Source of the DNA: CBDCWQ01 sp965223435
Lineage (GTDB): Bacteria; Myxococcota; Kuafuiibacteriia; Kuafuiibacteriales; Kuafuiibacteriaceae
Length of the DNA: 64,000 nucleotides
Direction of reading: 5' to 3'
Assembly: GCA_965223435.1 (NCBI GenBank)
Contig: CBDCWQ010000017.1
Location: forward strand, 1 to 64,000
Under the pieces are notes generated by a model. That model was not told the DNA's origin. It saw nothing but the letters and a program-made list of their open reading frames with translations, and made no database searches. Both the position numbers and the translations under genes were made by a program. Below, piece after piece: positions 9,302 to 17,267 of this stretch; the stretch's first letter is position 1; each line of letters opens with the position of its first letter.

Positions 9302-10990
9302 ATGCACAATCGTGTTGTGCGTGTGGTGCTTCCCGGCCTATGGATGCTCATGGCTGTCGGCCTAGGGGGATGCATGGCATCGGCGGACCCCAACCGAAGC
9401 CGGACTGACACTCAAGAGGATGTGGTCTTTGACTGCGACGGGACCGTGCCCGCCTACTCGACTTGCATCCAGCCCCTCATGAATGAATATTGCACATCGT
9501 GTCACTCTGTGGACGCTTCTCCGGAAGAGCGCGCGCATGCGCCGATAGATGTGAATCTCGATACGGAAGCAGATCTTCAGCGCTGGAGCGATCGTATTCT
9601 TGTTCGTGCGGTCGTCGAAGGGACGATGGCACCCGGGCGACCATTTTCTAATGAGCAACGTGTCCACTTAGAAACGTACTTGGCAGATCTGGCTGATAAG
9701 CCGTGCCAGCCGAGTTGCGGGGGTCGAGCCTGTGGGGGGGATGGTTGTGGAGGGACTTGCGGAACGTGCATGGCTTCTCAGTCATGCACCGACGGGGTAT
9801 GTACGGACGCGATTTGTACACCGGATTGTACCGGCAAGGCTTGTGGAGATGATGGTTGCGGTGGGACATGCGGCTCGTGTACCCCAGGCCTTGCATGTGA
9901 GCAGAATTCGTGTGTGTGTGCCCCAGAGTGTCTCCAAAAGGAGTGCGGCTCCGACGGATGTGGCGGGTCTTGTGGCGCGTGCGACTCTTCGGAGCGATGT
10001 TCCATTGACAGGCAGTGTGTGTGTGTTCCCGATTGCGCAAACAAGGAGTGCGGTGACGATGGGTGCGGTGGTTCCTGTGGGTTATGTTCCGCCGCGCTGA
10101 GTTGCTCGGCAGCCGGTCAGTGTGAATGCATTCCGGATTGTTCCAATCGTCGATGTGGAGGAGATGGTTGTGGCGGATCCTGTGGACAGTGTCCGAGCAT
10201 GTTGGTCTGCAATACCATCGATGGACAGTGTGTGCAGAACTGCGTGAGGCAATGCACAGACCGCGTGTGCGGGGATGACGGGTGTGGGGGAAGCTGTGGC
10301 ACCTGTGAAGTCGGTGATGCCTGTGACGCCGAGGGGGCGTGTCGGTGTGAGCCACAATGTGTCAAAAAGCAATGCGGTGACGACGGTTGCGGTGGCTCAT
10401 GTGGAACGTGCTCCGCCGGCGATTCATGCAGCGTCGATGGCCGCTGCCAGTGCGTCGCCGACTGTACTGGTCGGGCGTGCGGCGACGATGGCTGCGGAGG
10501 CTCCTGTGGTTCTTGTGCTGACGGCATGACTTGTGGGCTTGATGGAAACTGCGGCTGCGTGCCCGACTGTACGGGGCTTCAATGTGGAGACGATGGCTGT
10601 GGTGGTTCTTGCGGTTCTTGTGGGTCGGCGCAGTGCCAAAGCGGACGATGCGTGTGGCCCACAACGAGTTTTGCTGCTGATGTCATGAGCATCTTCAATG
10701 CCTCCGGTTGCGGAGATTCTCGGTGTCACGGCGGCCGAACCCCAAAAGCTGGACTGGACATGAGCAGTACAGCGGTGACTTTTTCAGAACTCGTTGGCGT
10801 CCTTTCCTCTCAGTGTTCGAATCTTCAACTCGTCGAGCCGGGTTCGCCACAGCGTAGCTACCTGATCAATAAGCTGGTAGGCTCTGACATGTGTTCGGGC
10901 GCCAAAATGCCAAAGGGTGCTCCCGCCCTATCCGACTCCGACATGGACGTGGTGAGGGCTTGGATCGGAAACGGTGCGCCCAACAACTGA
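9302..10990 (+). CDS. Lipoprotein with terminal cytochrome-c-like domains flanking nine Cys-rich repeats
   Basis: A 562-residue protein with a lipoprotein signal ending in the lipobox VGLGGC (Cys24). The N-terminal domain has a haem-binding-type CTSCH motif at about residues 63-67, then the pattern EGTMAPG...VHLETYLAD typical of c-type cytochrome folds of planctomycete/myxobacterial surface proteins. Nine tandem repeats of about 35 residues follow, each with a CGDDGCGGSCG core. The C-terminal domain has CGDSRCHGG (CxxxCH), then PGSPQRSYLINKL, MCSG and MPKGAP, ending in VVRAWIGNGA, again the layout of a cytochrome-c-like domain with a Met ligand. Haem attachment is plausible for the first site and less certain for the second. 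It converges on the betaine operon with 15 bp between stops. Role unknown; possibly an outer-membrane electron carrier or adhesive spacer protein. Confidence 0.85.
   Translation: MHNRVVRVVLPGLWMLMAVGLGGCMASADPNRSRTDTQEDVVFDCDGTVPAYSTCIQPLMNEYCTSCHSVDASPEERAHAPIDVNLDTEADLQRWSDRILVRAVVEGTMAPGRPFSNEQRVHLETYLADLADKPCQPSCGGRACGGDGCGGTCGTCMASQSCTDGVCTDAICTPDCTGKACGDDGCGGTCGSCTPGLACEQNSCVCAPECLQKECGSDGCGGSCGACDSSERCSIDRQCVCVPDCANKECGDDGCGGSCGLCSAALSCSAAGQCECIPDCSNRRCGGDGCGGSCGQCPSMLVCNTIDGQCVQNCVRQCTDRVCGDDGCGGSCGTCEVGDACDAEGACRCEPQCVKKQCGDDGCGGSCGTCSAGDSCSVDGRCQCVADCTGRACGDDGCGGSCGSCADGMTCGLDGNCGCVPDCTGLQCGDDGCGGSCGSCGSAQCQSGRCVWPTTSFAADVMSIFNASGCGDSRCHGGRTPKAGLDMSSTAVTFSELVGVLSSQCSNLQLVEPGSPQRSYLINKLVGSDMCSGAKMPKGAPALSDSDMDVVRAWIGNGAPNN
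9704..10651 (+). repeat. Nine tandem Cys-rich repeats of about 105 bp within the cytochrome-like lipoprotein
   Basis: Each unit encodes roughly CxPxC-x4-CGDDGCGGSCGxC followed by a variable 10-14 residue stretch ending in C. The core is highly conserved while the inter-core residues vary. Such repeats are common in Myxococcota exoproteins and probably form disulphide-rich rods. Confidence 0.9.
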
Positions 10991-11005
10991 CGCCGTGTGT
11001 TCGCC

Positions 11006-11860
11006 TCATGTGGTGATGGGGAGACGTTTTTCAAAGTGAAGGATGCCCCAGGTAAGGTCGCGCTTTTTGCCACCGGATACCCAGTCGAGGAGCCCTCGGG
11101 TCATTCGGTCGAGGTAGGTCCTTGAACAGACTTTGAGGAGTTCAGCCCGACGGGCAGAAAGCTCATCGTGAACCCGCTGGTAGTGGGTAGGCAGTTGATC
11201 CGAGAGGTCCAAAATCTGAACTTCTGAAAGCCCGGCGTCGATGGCGAGGCGACGGTATAGGCTAAAAGAGCCCATACTCTCGAGGTGAATGCGATCCAGG
11301 ATGGGCTGAAGCACCCTCGGATCACAGTCGTCGGCCTGCATCGGATCTGTGAACAAGAATTGACCATTTGGCCGCAGGACACGTGCCACCTCAGAAAATA
11401 CGCGCGGTTTGTCTCCGCTGTGGAGAATTGCGTCTTCGCTCCACACGATGTCGATGCTGTTGCTTGAAAGAGGGATGTTCTCGAAGGAGCCGTCGACCAC
11501 ATCTACGAAAGGCTCGAGCGCTTCTTTTCGTACCAAGGCACGATTCCGCTCGTTTTGAACCCGGCTCAGGTTGAGACATATGACCTTGGTACCAAACTTT
11601 CTGGCGAGATAGCGTGCGGCTCCCCCGTAGCCGGCCCCGATGTCAAGGATTCGAGTGGATGCTGTGACGGAGACAAGTTCCGCCATGCGGCGGACCGTTC
11701 GATGAGAAGCTTCTAAAATGGGCTCCGCCCCGGTTTCATAGATGCCCACGTGTATATCTTGGCCTCCCCAAACGTGGGCATAGAAAGCATCAGCGTCATG
11801 ACTGTCATAGTAGTCTTGTGCGATCTTGGTGACGTCGTTTTCCTGCTTTTGTGTGTCCAT
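11006..11860 (-). CDS. bsmB: Sarcosine/dimethylglycine N-methyltransferase (glycine betaine synthesis)
   Basis: A 284-residue SAM-dependent methyltransferase. SAM motif I is ILDIGAGYGG (residues 71-80). The N-terminal segment YYDSHDADAFYAHVWGGQDIHVG is diagnostic of the sarcosine/dimethylglycine methyltransferase family, which carries out the last two methylations of glycine to betaine with SAM. WSEDAILHSGDK and FTDPMQ are further family blocks. The enzyme is cytoplasmic. The start ATG at 11860 lies 3 bp after the stop of bsmA, and a strong ribosome site (GAGGAGGGG) lies inside the end of bsmA, so the two are translationally coupled. With bsmA it makes the compatible solute glycine betaine. 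Length is normal for the family. Confidence 0.93.
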   Translation of the reverse strand: MDTQKQENDVTKIAQDYYDSHDADAFYAHVWGGQDIHVGIYETGAEPILEASHRTVRRMAELVSVTASTRILDIGAGYGGAARYLARKFGTKVICLNLSRVQNERNRALVRKEALEPFVDVVDGSFENIPLSSNSIDIVWSEDAILHSGDKPRVFSEVARVLRPNGQFLFTDPMQADDCDPRVLQPILDRIHLESMGSFSLYRRLAIDAGLSEVQILDLSDQLPTHYQRVHDELSARRAELLKVCSRTYLDRMTRGLLDWVSGGKKRDLTWGILHFEKRLPITT

Positions 11861-11863
11861 GCT

Positions 11864-12796
11864 TCACCCCTCCTCGTTCCCTTCGTCTTGTACTGCAGCC
11901 GCATAGTCGGGGTGATAGTCGTCGTCGTACGACTTCGTGGCACAATGGATAAAAAAATCTGGCTCCTGAGTCTTGTATGTCTGCTGAAAATCACCATAGG
12001 TGGTCACGCGCTGAAACCCAACCTCATACATGAGCCGGCGCACATAGTTTCGTCGCAAGGGATACATGTTGAGGTGAAAGACGGAACGGTCGGGAAACCG
12101 GTACCGAAACCTCGCCAGACCCTCGTCAACATACTCGGGCTCCGCCAGAACGTTTTCGCCACAATAGTAATATTGGTGTTTGCTCGTAAATCCTTCATCC
12201 AAGAGTGCGTCGTAGTTCCGTTGATCAAGAATGAGAATACCGTTGTGGCGAAGAGCCGAGTAAAACTCGGCCAAAGTCTTGCGCCGGTCGTGCTCCGTGA
12301 ACAGATGCGTAAACGAGTTGCCGAGGCAAATCACTGCATCAAACCGTCCAGACAGGTCTCGATTGAGCCACCGCCAGTCTGCGTGCACGGTCTGCAGGAT
12401 ATGGTTTCGCTTCCGAGCGTTTTCGAACGCTTTGGCGAGCATGACGGGGCTGCCGTCGGCGCTTACCACTTCGAAGCCCGCATTCAGAAGTCGGACCGAG
12501 TGATAACCTGTCCCCGTGGCGACATCTAAAACGCGAGCGCAGTTGTGTTTCTTTAAGAGCCGCAAGAAAAAATCCCCCTCGCCCTGGGTTCTTGCCCCCC
12601 AGTCGATGAGGTCATCCCACTTCTCGACGAAGCTATGGACATACTCCTTGGCGTAGTGGTCCGTTTTGCGAACGGTCGTGGGTTCTTGGCCGAACGATTG
12701 GCCGGTCGAAAGACTCACAGCCAGGCACTGTGACATCAAATAGTTTGAATACAAAATATTTCTTTCGATATTAAATGCTGATTCACCAATAGACAT
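11864..12796 (-). CDS. bsmA: Glycine/sarcosine N-methyltransferase (glycine betaine synthesis)
   Basis: First enzyme of the three-step methylation of glycine to betaine. The segments WDDLIDWGAR, EGDFF, SAM motif I VLDVATGTGYHS (about residues 89-100), SADGSPVMLAKAFEN, DWRWLNRD, DAVICLGNSFTHLF and ILDQRNYD match the glycine/sarcosine methyltransferase family closely. The first about 40 residues (to GQEP) are not conserved in the family as I know it; the start could be the ATG at 12796 or an internal Met at residue 21, and neither has a convincing Shine-Dalgarno. The upstream leader is AT-rich compared with its surroundings. Forms an operon with bsmB, with an EctR-like regulator gene on the same strand upstream. 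Confidence 0.93.
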   Translation of the reverse strand: MSIGESAFNIERNILYSNYLMSQCLAVSLSTGQSFGQEPTTVRKTDHYAKEYVHSFVEKWDDLIDWGARTQGEGDFFLRLLKKHNCARVLDVATGTGYHSVRLLNAGFEVVSADGSPVMLAKAFENARKRNHILQTVHADWRWLNRDLSGRFDAVICLGNSFTHLFTEHDRRKTLAEFYSALRHNGILILDQRNYDALLDEGFTSKHQYYYCGENVLAEPEYVDEGLARFRYRFPDRSVFHLNMYPLRRNYVRRLMYEVGFQRVTTYGDFQQTYKTQEPDFFIHCATKSYDDDYHPDYAAAVQDEGNEEG

Positions 12797-12974
12797 TGTA
12801 AAAACAATAACTTAGAGCTATATGCGATAAACCCGCAGTCGGCCTGACGGCGAAGCCGAGCCTTCGTATGGGCGAGGAATGCGACGGAGTCTCCTCCGCA
12901 GCACTCGAACACGGGTCTGCTTGCCGGAGGAAGGTTGGTGTCAAGAAAGGAGAGATTCGAATTGTTGCGGAAGT

Positions 12975-13490
12975 TCAGTCTTCTTCCACGGGGGAATCAA
13001 GAATTTCTTCCGGAGTCAGGGCGGCGGGACTCACCACCAGGACGGGGGCGGCCTTCAAGTCTTCGCTGGCCATCATCTCCACAATTTTTTCCAGGGTGTT
13101 CCGAATATTCTCTTGTTCCTCGCGCGGGGCTTTTCCCAGGCGATCCAGGAATTTCTCTTGAAGGGGATGAGGCGCGGTCTTGGTGAGATCATTGCCGGCG
13201 GAGGTAATGGAGACGGTCACAACGCGGCGATCCTGTTCACTCCGCGTGCGAGACACCAGCTGCCGAGCGACCAGTCGGTCGATGATTCCAGTCACCGTCG
13301 CCTGGCTCAAAGAGACCTCCTTCGCAAGTTTGCTGGGCGTAAGCTCAGCTCGCTGACCGATCACTCGTAAACACACAAGCTGAGGGCCGGTGAGACCAAA
13401 CCCACTGGCAAGCTCACGACTGTGCAGATCGATCGCGCGCGTGATGCGTCTAAGGGACCGCAAAATCGAATCATGGAGATCGTCAGACAT
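12975..13490 (-). CDS. MarR-family regulator, EctR-like, probable osmotic regulator of the betaine operon
   Basis: A 171-residue winged-helix protein. The MarR core is visible as FGLTGPQLVCLRVI, PSKLAKEVSLSQATVTGIIDRL (recognition region) and the wing R(T)RSEQDRRVVTVSIT. The C-terminal tail, APHPLQEKFLDRLG through IVEMMASEDLKAAPVL, resembles EctR-type MarR proteins that control ectoine genes in halophiles. It lies 179 bp upstream of bsmA on the same strand, so it may autoregulate and control betaine synthesis in response to salt. Target assignment is inferred from position. No clear operator was identified. Confidence 0.85.
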   Translation of the reverse strand: MSDDLHDSILRSLRRITRAIDLHSRELASGFGLTGPQLVCLRVIGQRAELTPSKLAKEVSLSQATVTGIIDRLVARQLVSRTRSEQDRRVVTVSITSAGNDLTKTAPHPLQEKFLDRLGKAPREEQENIRNTLEKIVEMMASEDLKAAPVLVVSPAALTPEEILDSPVEED

Positions 13491-13618
13491 GAAGGCTTTG
13501 GGGATATTTCTTATCAGAACAATACATCCGAGTCACTAGGCATCCCCGAACCGCCCCTTCCTATTGGCCCTCCCCTCTGACACAAACCGGACTGGGGCTG
13601 GGCCACAATGCGTTTCGG

Positions 13619-14272
13619 ATGCGCGGAAACTCGAACGAACTGTGGGACTCTCGCATCAAGAAGGCATCTTCTTGGTCACCGCATCTGCTTCGCATTCGTA
13701 GCATGGCCCACTTTAGCCGCCCTCGACTCGCTTTGTCTGGTGAGCAGCCTATTGACTGTCGCGGCGGCACGGCGCGCCAGTTGTTTTTACAGGCCAGTGG
13801 CCATCTGATCATGCACGGCTGGAATCACGAGTCTTTCACCCAAGCCGGCGAGCTTCTCAAAAAGAGCGCAGCCTTGGACCCGGGGTTCGCGTTGGCCCCC
13901 ACACTTCACTCGATGCTCTACGGTTTTGGCGCAAGGATTGGCCTGGCCACAAGCCCAGAGGTCGCAAAGGCCGAAGCCCAACGAACCGCTGAACGCGCCC
14001 TCGCACTGGAGAGTATGGACTCTACGGTTCTTGGCCTCGGGCCCATGCGCTGTTTTGGGAATGATCCGCGGGGTATGGAGTCCTCCTTCGCGGGGGACTC
14101 TATACCCCACCGTTTCCCTTTTGTTTGTCCAGTGACGAGGTGGCGCTTTTCGGAGGCGATGCGAGAACATGACTCGTTTCGTGCCTTTGGGCGATCTCTT
14201 GGGCACCGAGCCTTGGTGCGAGTACCATTGGTCTACTTCTTGCTCTTTAGGGCCCTACGCAGGTCTCGGTGA
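13619..14272 (+). pseudogene. Decayed fragment of a TPR-type protein
   Basis: The middle of this reading frame (about 13770-14030) reads like the tetratricopeptide part of a signalling or transcription regulator: AGELLKKSAALDPGFALAPTLHSML, then AKAEAQRTAERALALESMDSTVLG. Homology-like character stops abruptly after 14030, where the frame becomes low-complexity and the likely continuation switches frame. There is no convincing start, ribosome site or upstream domain. I read this as a remnant of a larger gene. Confidence 0.45.
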
Positions 14273-14708
14273 ATCAAAAAACATGCAAGTGGTCCACGCG
14301 TGACAAGGTTGTCTGATCTTGGGCCCGCTCGTCACGTGGTGAAGTGCACTGCCGAACAGTCCGGGCTGTACTGAAGTGTTCTGTTGACGCGTGCTCGCCT
14401 GTTGAAAGCGCGCGAACCCATGAGGGCGCGTTTTCGTATTTCCCGCATCTTCTAGAATTCCGCCTTTCGTCCAGGCGATCGATGCAAAGTCTTTGCGACT
14501 GAATAGTTTTTCCGTTGTTTCTTTTTTGGCGGCCCAAAGATACCCAGGTTCCGTAGTAGTCCGGTGAATGTCGAGCTGTTCGCTTTTGTGACGGAGTGGT
14601 TCTGGGTACGGCTCCAAGTCGGCCCCAGAAGTGTTTCCACCTTTCGCGAAGGCTCGGGGTGAGTCTCATACACCATAGGTCGCCCAAGGCGAGAGGATTC
14701 AAGACTGC
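14273..14708. other. Gap with no convincing gene
   Basis: This stretch holds overlapping short open frames on the minus strand. One (14617-14255, TTG start, 120 codons) has a somewhat protein-like composition but no recognisable motif or ribosome site. The right end (about 14688-14696, GAGAGGATT) may serve as a ribosome site for the glycosidase gene that follows. No tRNA, IS or terminator was seen. Confidence 0.5.
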
Positions 14709-17189
14709 ATGCAGAGATACAAAGAGATGAAGAAGTCACACAATCTTATGACCCAGTTTGGGGTCGCGGCGGCGCTCCTTTGCCACGCTTGCGGAGGACC
14801 GGATGCTTCGACGCAAACGGCGTCTGCCTCCCTAAGCTCAGATTTGGGGGCCAGGATCGAACTGGACTTGGTTGGGCGCTGGGCGGGCTTTTCGTTCTCT
14901 GCCACCAATCTATCGCGTTCCGCCAAGCTGACAAGGGTAGAATTGGATTTGGGCCCGAATGCCCATTTTGATCTGTTCCCTTCGACTTCTAAGTTCAAAG
15001 TTGAGCCTCAACTGCTTAAAAGCAACGACGGAAACATGTCCCGGATGGTCTCGGTCAAGTTTGCCGGCAAGGGCATATCGGGCGGGCAGACGGTGAAGAC
15101 CGAAAGGTCCAACGATATTGATCCCCGGCCCTGGTCATTGTCTGTTGCGGTTTATTTCGACACTGGGCATGTGCTTCGCGGCATGGCGCATGACCGGCCT
15201 GACTCCGACGACGAAGATCCGCGGCGATTTGTGTTTGAGGCCCATATGGCTCGGCCGGTTGAAGCCCACGCGGCCGAGGTGGTCGTCGACCTGATAGGTC
15301 GCCATGATCAGTTTGAACTGACCCTCTCCAATCGGTCCTTCGACACGCCGATTTCCCAGGTGGTTTTGGATCTAGGAGACGATGCCGAGTTTGACCTGCT
15401 TCCCTCGACCCCGGAGTTTAAGGTCTCTCCGAGTCTAGAAAAAAACAACGATGGGCACAAATCGCGGCGCGCCACTTTGCGGTTTTTGGGCAGGGGCCTT
15501 CGCCCCAAACATTCTCTCACGACCCATCGGTGGTCTGACATCGACGGAAGAGCACCTGAGGCCATCGCAGTTGAAGTCCATTTTCGAGACGGCAAGGTGC
15601 TTAAGGGCAAAGCGCGCAACATGAAAGATACGGATGACGGCAACCCGGCTCGATACGTGTTTTCCGACCGGTTGAAGCCAGCCACGCTTGTCCATTTTTC
15701 ATCACCCCCCGATACTGCTCCAGAGCCTGCCGAAGAGCCAGAAACCCAAAGGCCTGAGATTCAAGAGCCCGAGGCTCAAGAGCCCGAGGACAAAAATCCT
15801 GAGGTTCAAGAACCCGAGCCGCAGGCAGACCCAGACAGCTTGGAGGACCCCGCAGAAGATGGTGCCGGATCTGGCTTCCCGGTGGTCCTTCGTAATGGGC
15901 AAGCGACGCCCAATGCACCAGAAAAGCGGGTTGTCGAGATCAATGTTGATGTCCCTCGGGACATGATTGGAGCGACCTTGGTGCTCGAGGACGTGTTTGA
16001 CGCCGATACCGCCGACGAAGGGTACATGACCATCAACAACCGGACCTCCGAAGAAGACCGCATTCACCTTTTTGACTGGCGAGCAGATCCCTCCGCATAC
16101 AACAACGTCACGCGCCCCGCCCTAAGGTTTTGGACCGACCCGAGCGTGTGGAGGCAGGGCAGCAACACCATTCGTTTTGTACACACACGAGAAGCAGGGT
16201 TTCGGGTTGGCAACGCAAGGGTTGAATTTGTTCGTGCCGATGGACAAAAGAAAATCGATGGACCGCTTGCGGTCTTGGGAACTGATTTTATTGATTCTCG
16301 CAACCGTGGCATCCAGTTGGCCGGTGCGGTTTTGTGCTGCAGCAACGATGACGAGAATGGAAAGGATCGAGGGTGGCCATTCGTCGATATCGATCTTCTC
16401 AAAGAAATGGCGGATCACAAGGCCAACTATGCGCATATTCGTTTGGGGCCCTTCGCGCGAGAGGGGACGGAGTTCATGGCCTACGCCACAAAAAACGGCG
16501 TGGCCGACCTCTCAAAATGGAACCCACGTTTTTGGAGACGCGCACGCAACATTGTTTCTGCGGCACAGAAGCTTGGGATCTACGTTGAAGTCGACCTTAT
16601 CGACGCGTGGATTTTGGAGCGCCCCCCGCTGACGCCATGGTACAAAGACAACAATCAAAACGGCGTAGGAGACCATGAAGGCACATGCGAGATCATGGAA
16701 CATGGACCCAACACATTGCACAAAAAGTGGCTCAGCAAGATCGTGAACGAACTCGGGTCCTTCCCCAACGTGATCTACCAAATCGGAAACGAAACCTTTG
16801 ACTGCAATCTTGGAAACTACAAGGGGACGAGGTATCCCAGGGCGGAAGTGCAGCCCGCCTGGGAGCTCGGAATTGTCCGTTTTGTGCGAAGCCAAGGGGG
16901 TCACAAGGGTCAGCTATTGGGCACCAACTCTCACCGAGCCGAGATCGAAAACCATTCGGAGATCGACTACATTGTCAAACACATGAATAAGCTGCCTCCC
17001 AAGGGGCCCAAACCGGTGATGATCAATGAGTACTTTGGTGCCATGAGCCCGAGCGAAATCCGGTCCAAACTCGACGGTGCCTACGAGCGTGGTGTGACCT
17101 TCCACATCTGGCGAGGCCCCATGTTAGAACGCCACTACCAAGATGCGCTCGACGAGCTCATGGACTTTCATATCAGCATCGGCCAGTGA
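14709..17189 (+). CDS. Exported GH-A-type glycoside hydrolase-like lipoprotein with duplicated N-terminal beta domain
   Basis: The N-terminus has a signal with a lipobox-like LCHAC. Translation may start at ATG 14709 or at 14727 (MKKSHN, a more typical signal start). Residues about 47-175 and 189-318 are two copies of one domain (LDLG..A.FDL.PST..FKV...L..NDG pattern). An acidic Pro/Glu linker lies at about 330-375 (repeats of QEPE) and a beta-sandwich domain at about 395-510. Residues 525-826 look like a (beta/alpha)8 glycosidase. YQIGNETFD puts a candidate acid/base at Glu695 and MINEYFG a candidate nucleophile at Glu774, the usual Asn-Glu and Glu of clan GH-A. Substrate unknown. Converges on giant protein B with 78 bp between. 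Confidence 0.85.
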   Translation: MQRYKEMKKSHNLMTQFGVAAALLCHACGGPDASTQTASASLSSDLGARIELDLVGRWAGFSFSATNLSRSAKLTRVELDLGPNAHFDLFPSTSKFKVEPQLLKSNDGNMSRMVSVKFAGKGISGGQTVKTERSNDIDPRPWSLSVAVYFDTGHVLRGMAHDRPDSDDEDPRRFVFEAHMARPVEAHAAEVVVDLIGRHDQFELTLSNRSFDTPISQVVLDLGDDAEFDLLPSTPEFKVSPSLEKNNDGHKSRRATLRFLGRGLRPKHSLTTHRWSDIDGRAPEAIAVEVHFRDGKVLKGKARNMKDTDDGNPARYVFSDRLKPATLVHFSSPPDTAPEPAEEPETQRPEIQEPEAQEPEDKNPEVQEPEPQADPDSLEDPAEDGAGSGFPVVLRNGQATPNAPEKRVVEINVDVPRDMIGATLVLEDVFDADTADEGYMTINNRTSEEDRIHLFDWRADPSAYNNVTRPALRFWTDPSVWRQGSNTIRFVHTREAGFRVGNARVEFVRADGQKKIDGPLAVLGTDFIDSRNRGIQLAGAVLCCSNDDENGKDRGWPFVDIDLLKEMADHKANYAHIRLGPFAREGTEFMAYATKNGVADLSKWNPRFWRRARNIVSAAQKLGIYVEVDLIDAWILERPPLTPWYKDNNQNGVGDHEGTCEIMEHGPNTLHKKWLSKIVNELGSFPNVIYQIGNETFDCNLGNYKGTRYPRAEVQPAWELGIVRFVRSQGGHKGQLLGTNSHRAEIENHSEIDYIVKHMNKLPPKGPKPVMINEYFGAMSPSEIRSKLDGAYERGVTFHIWRGPMLERHYQDALDELMDFHISIGQ

Positions 17190-17267
17190 CGGGCTGAGAG
17201 CCAGGCCATTTTGGCTGCCTTTACGCTCGAGAATATGAAATCGACTCGGCGGAGTGCCGGAGCATGA

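Noticed and set aside
9704..10651. Regular 105-bp repeats as a possible CRISPR array
   Set aside because: Period too long, repeats encode an in-frame Cys-rich protein with conserved residues, no spacer-like unique segments.
10990..11006. Bidirectional terminator between convergent genes
   Set aside because: Only 15 bp separate the stops and no hairpin is visible there.
17190..17267. Possible terminator hairpin between the glycosidase and gene B
   Set aside because: A short AGCCA/TGGCT stem exists but has no T run and low stability; not distinctive enough to list.
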